Position numbers and translations under genes: made by a program. Below the pieces are notes generated by a model that did not search any database, was not told the DNA's origin, and worked only from the letters and a program-made list of their open reading frames with translations. 64,000 nucleotides of DNA from Ignavibacteria bacterium (GTDB lineage: Bacteria; Bacteroidota; Ignavibacteria; Ignavibacteriales; Ignavibacteriaceae), in NCBI GenBank assembly GCA_017302895.1, contig JAFLBV010000001.1, positions 1,054,001-1,118,000 on the forward strand, written 5' to 3'. Positions within the stretch are counted from its first letter, which is position 1, and every line of letters starts with the position of its first letter. Of this stretch, positions 61,993-64,000 are shown piece by piece.

Positions 61993-62466
61993 ATGAAACT
62001 TTCTGATCTGCTGAAAAAGGAATTTATAATTCCTGAACTCTCAGGTAACACAAAAGAAGAAGTTATTAACCAAATGGTGGATCTTTTTGCTGAAGATCCT
62101 CGTGTAAACGATCTCGAAAAAGTAAGAACTTCAGTTTTTGAGAGAGAGAAAATAATATCAACGGGAATTGGCAAAAACTTTGCACTTCCTCACGGCAAGA
62201 CAGACGCAATAACGGAGATTCTCTGTGCATTTGGCAAGGCTTCGCACCCTGTGGAGTATAATGCGCACGATGGTCAGCCCGTTCACCTTGTTTTTCTTCT
62301 CGTGGGGAAGGAAAATCTCGTCAGCCTTCACATCAAACTTCTTAGCAGGATATCAAGGATGATGACCAAGGATGAGTTCCGTCGTAAACTGATGGAAGCC
62401 AAAACTTCTGACGAAATAATGAACATCTTCAATACCGAAGAAGAAACCTACTACGAAAACCTGTAA
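61993..62466 (+). CDS. PTS EIIA-2 / PtsN-like protein
   Basis: A 157-residue EIIA domain of the fructose/nitrogen-PTS type. The phosphorylated His lies in FALPHGKTDAI (about residue 66). MTKDEFRRKLMEAKTSDEIM is the usual C-terminal helix pair. It stands without EIIB/EIIC genes, so a regulatory role as in PtsN is more likely than sugar transport. ATG 61993 is in frame; ATG 61988 is not. It is followed after 15 bases by a gene of unknown function. Confidence 0.82.
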   Translation: MKLSDLLKKEFIIPELSGNTKEEVINQMVDLFAEDPRVNDLEKVRTSVFEREKIISTGIGKNFALPHGKTDAITEILCAFGKASHPVEYNAHDGQPVHLVFLLVGKENLVSLHIKLLSRISRMMTKDEFRRKLMEAKTSDEIMNIFNTEEETYYENL

Positions 62467-62481
62467 TCTGACAGAAAACTG

Positions 62482-63003
62482 ATGCCTTTACGCAAGCAAG
62501 AGGGTGTCCCCAAGATACCCAAAACAAGAAAAAAGACCATCGACAAGATGATGAATACCACCCCTGTGAAAACAGAGGATTCCATCGAGTACAAAGCGAT
62601 GGTATATTACTTCTTCGACAAAGTTCAGAAAAAACAGTTCTATGTACTGACAATCATGACGGTAAAAGAGTTTGTTTATCTGAACTATGAGATATCGGTG
62701 GATGTCAGGAAGGTCAGAAACACTATTGATGTCAGCCTGCTTGGTCTTAACACCCGGCAGGCTTATCATGTTCAGGCGGGTCCCGCTCGCGTAGACCTCT
62801 TTTTTGAAGACCTTTTCGGTAAACACACATTCAATGTTATCAAACAGGACGGCAGTATAAACTCCATTTCGGTTGATTTTAATATCTACAAAAAGGAAAT
62901 GCTGCTGGTTGAAGAGTCGATGCCTGACAAGAAAAACAACAGACTTTTCTGCGGGTTCCGGCTTGCTCCCGAGTTAAACACTTTTGAAGAGGTTGACAGA
63001 TAG
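62482..63003 (+). CDS. Conserved-looking protein of unknown function
   Basis: A 173-residue soluble protein: a basic N-terminus (LRKQEGVPKIPKTRKKTIDK), then alternating strands (KAMVYYFFDKVQKKQFYVLT, NYEISVDVRKVRNTIDVSLL, GPARVDLFFEDLFGKHTFNV), all-beta in appearance. No family recognised. Between ptsN-like and lgt genes with short gaps, so probably cotranscribed; its stop is directly before the lgt start. Confidence 0.6.
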   Translation: MPLRKQEGVPKIPKTRKKTIDKMMNTTPVKTEDSIEYKAMVYYFFDKVQKKQFYVLTIMTVKEFVYLNYEISVDVRKVRNTIDVSLLGLNTRQAYHVQAGPARVDLFFEDLFGKHTFNVIKQDGSINSISVDFNIYKKEMLLVEESMPDKKNNRLFCGFRLAPELNTFEEVDR

Positions 63004-63888
63004 ATGTATCCTGAAATATTGACAATCGGACCCTTTACAGTCCACAGTTACGGCTTGATGCTCGGAATTTCCTTCATTGTCGCAAGCTGGATGCTCTCGA
63101 AGGAATTTGAAAGAAGGGGAGTTGATACCAATTTTGCAACTGAAATTACACTTCTCGCCATCGTCTTTGGTGTGGCAGGAAGCAAGCTTTTTCACCTCCT
63201 GGCTAATCCCGGTGAATTCAGAACTGACCCGGTAGCTGCGATTTTTTCCCCCGGCGGACTCACATTCCACGGTGGCCTCCTTCTTGCAATGCTTGCAATA
63301 TTTCTCAGGATGAAACAAAAGAAAATCCCCTTCCTTTTTGTGGCTGATGCAGTTGCCCCGGCACTCGCTCTCGCATACGGAATCGGAAGAATCGGCTGTC
63401 ACCTCGCAGGTGACGGTGACTACGGTCTGCCAACCGACCTGCCTTGGGGTACCAACTATGAAAACGGTATTGTAAAACCTTCATTGATGTTCCTCGGAAC
63501 AGAGGTGGGTAAAGCCTTCCCCGGTGGAATGGTGCCCGATAATACCCCTCTGCACCCGACCCCGATCTATGAATTTCTTTTGATGTGTGTTTTGTCATTC
63601 GGTTTGTGGAAACTAAGAACAAAAGACTGGCCGACAGGTAAGCTTTTTTCAATCTATCTCATTTTTGCCGGTCTCGAAAGATTCATGATTGAGTTTATCA
63701 GACTGAATCCAAGATTGTTTCTCGGACTCAGTGAAGCTCAACTCGTGGCTCTTGGTCTCTTTTTTGCCGGTGCATGGGGCTTCTACTATTACACCTGGCA
63801 GAATCCGGATAAACCAAGGTTTGTTCCGCCCGATTCTCTAAAACCGAAAAAAGAAGAAAAACAAGCGGCAAAGAAAACCAAAAAGTGA
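63004..63888 (+). CDS. lgt: Prolipoprotein diacylglyceryl transferase
   Basis: Transfers diacylglycerol from phosphatidylglycerol to the lipobox Cys of prolipoproteins in the inner membrane. 294 residues, with about seven transmembrane helices. Family marks: HSYGLMLGISFIVASW (conserved His-Tyr-Gly), FHGGLLLAMLAIFLRM, and YGIGRIGCHLAGDGDYGLPT, the Lgt signature with the essential Arg. Essential for the many lipoproteins in this window. The Lys-rich C-terminus (KPKKEEKQAAKKTKK) is cytoplasmic. It overlaps the next gene by 4 bases (GTGA). Confidence 0.92.
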   Translation: MYPEILTIGPFTVHSYGLMLGISFIVASWMLSKEFERRGVDTNFATEITLLAIVFGVAGSKLFHLLANPGEFRTDPVAAIFSPGGLTFHGGLLLAMLAIFLRMKQKKIPFLFVADAVAPALALAYGIGRIGCHLAGDGDYGLPTDLPWGTNYENGIVKPSLMFLGTEVGKAFPGGMVPDNTPLHPTPIYEFLLMCVLSFGLWKLRTKDWPTGKLFSIYLIFAGLERFMIEFIRLNPRLFLGLSEAQLVALGLFFAGAWGFYYYTWQNPDKPRFVPPDSLKPKKEEKQAAKKTKK

Positions 63889-64000
63889 GCGAGTCGATCG
63901 TAATAGCGGGCAGAAAACCCGTTTTGGAAGCTCTTAAAGCGACTGCCAAAGTTGATATTGTCTTTTTTCAAAGGGGTATCAAAGGCGAACTCTTAAAGGA
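63885..64000 (+). CDS. TrmH/SpoU-type rRNA 2'-O-methyltransferase, 5' part only
   Basis: From GTG 63885 the frame is open to the window edge (38 codons). SESIVIAGRKPVLEALKATA is the N-terminal substrate-binding start of RlmB/TrmH family enzymes, which methylate the ribose of 23S rRNA G2251 or related sites. The catalytic SPOUT domain lies beyond the window. The GTGA overlap with lgt suggests coupling. Confidence 0.7.
   Translation, partial: MSESIVIAGRKPVLEALKATAKVDIVFFQRGIKGELLK

Overview
The window is a chromosomal piece of a bacterium of the Bacteroidota/Chlorobiota side of the tree, most likely class Ignavibacteria. The strongest clue is the C-terminal sorting tail of the NYPNPFNPET / SGVYIFRL type on several secreted proteins, which marks type IX secretion (T9SS) cargo. 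Other clues are a fused transaldolase/glucose-6-phosphate isomerase, few clear Shine-Dalgarno sites, and promoter-like TAnnTTTG boxes. No rRNA, tRNA, CRISPR array, phage or transposase gene was seen. Both ends cut genes: a 3-methyladenine glycosylase at the left and a TrmH/RlmB-type rRNA methyltransferase at the right.

Layout. 1-5.0 kb: alkA-like glycosylase (leftward); then a cyclic-nucleotide-domain histidine-kinase-like protein, a MiaA-like protein and a family 2 glycosyltransferase, all overlapping. 5.0-20.1 kb: a three-copy locus. Each unit encodes an FG-GAP propeller protein followed by a giant secreted protein (glycosidase-like domain, beta-helix, helical region, T9SS tail). In unit 1 the giant gene is a decayed remnant. 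Units 1 and 3 share their upstream region, units 2 and 3 share their protein bodies, and the whole block is bracketed by imperfect direct repeats. 20.3-28.8 kb: a DUF4136 lipoprotein and a DUF1460 amidase-like protein, then an oxidative pentose-phosphate operon (gnd, zwf, pgl, glucokinase, tal-pgi). 28.9-32.4 kb: PhoD-like phosphatase, a sugar transferase with an extra N-terminal domain, and an outer-membrane barrel.

32.5-40.9 kb: a redox and signalling block, mostly leftward. It runs: six-PAS sensor kinase, sigma-54 activator, TPR protein, eight-haem cytochrome c with a T9SS tail. A near-consensus sigma-54 promoter and two matching inverted-repeat sites (TGAAAC-N5-GTTTC) lie just after the activator gene, so the activator probably switches on the cytochrome directly. 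A small triheme cytochrome is divergent. A thioesterase and a response regulator fused to a kinase dimerisation helix follow.

40.9-50.3 kb: a PilN/PilO-like membrane pair, two lipoproteins (one with PEGA repeats), and a leftward operon of PP2C phosphatase, SiaC-like protein, small coiled-coil protein and a TPR plus double CbxX-type AAA+ ATPase. 50.5-54.7 kb: lipase-like lipoprotein, alpha-amylase family enzyme, TlpA-like thioredoxin and a small membrane protein. 54.9-60.5 kb: a complete seven-gene Mrp Na+/H+ antiporter operon. 60.7-64 kb: ornithine aminotransferase, PtsN-like EIIA, an unknown protein, lgt and the cut rRNA methyltransferase.

The most noteworthy items are the mosaic three-copy secreted-protein locus with its decayed member, and the sigma-54/enhancer architecture in front of the T9SS-tagged multihaem cytochrome.
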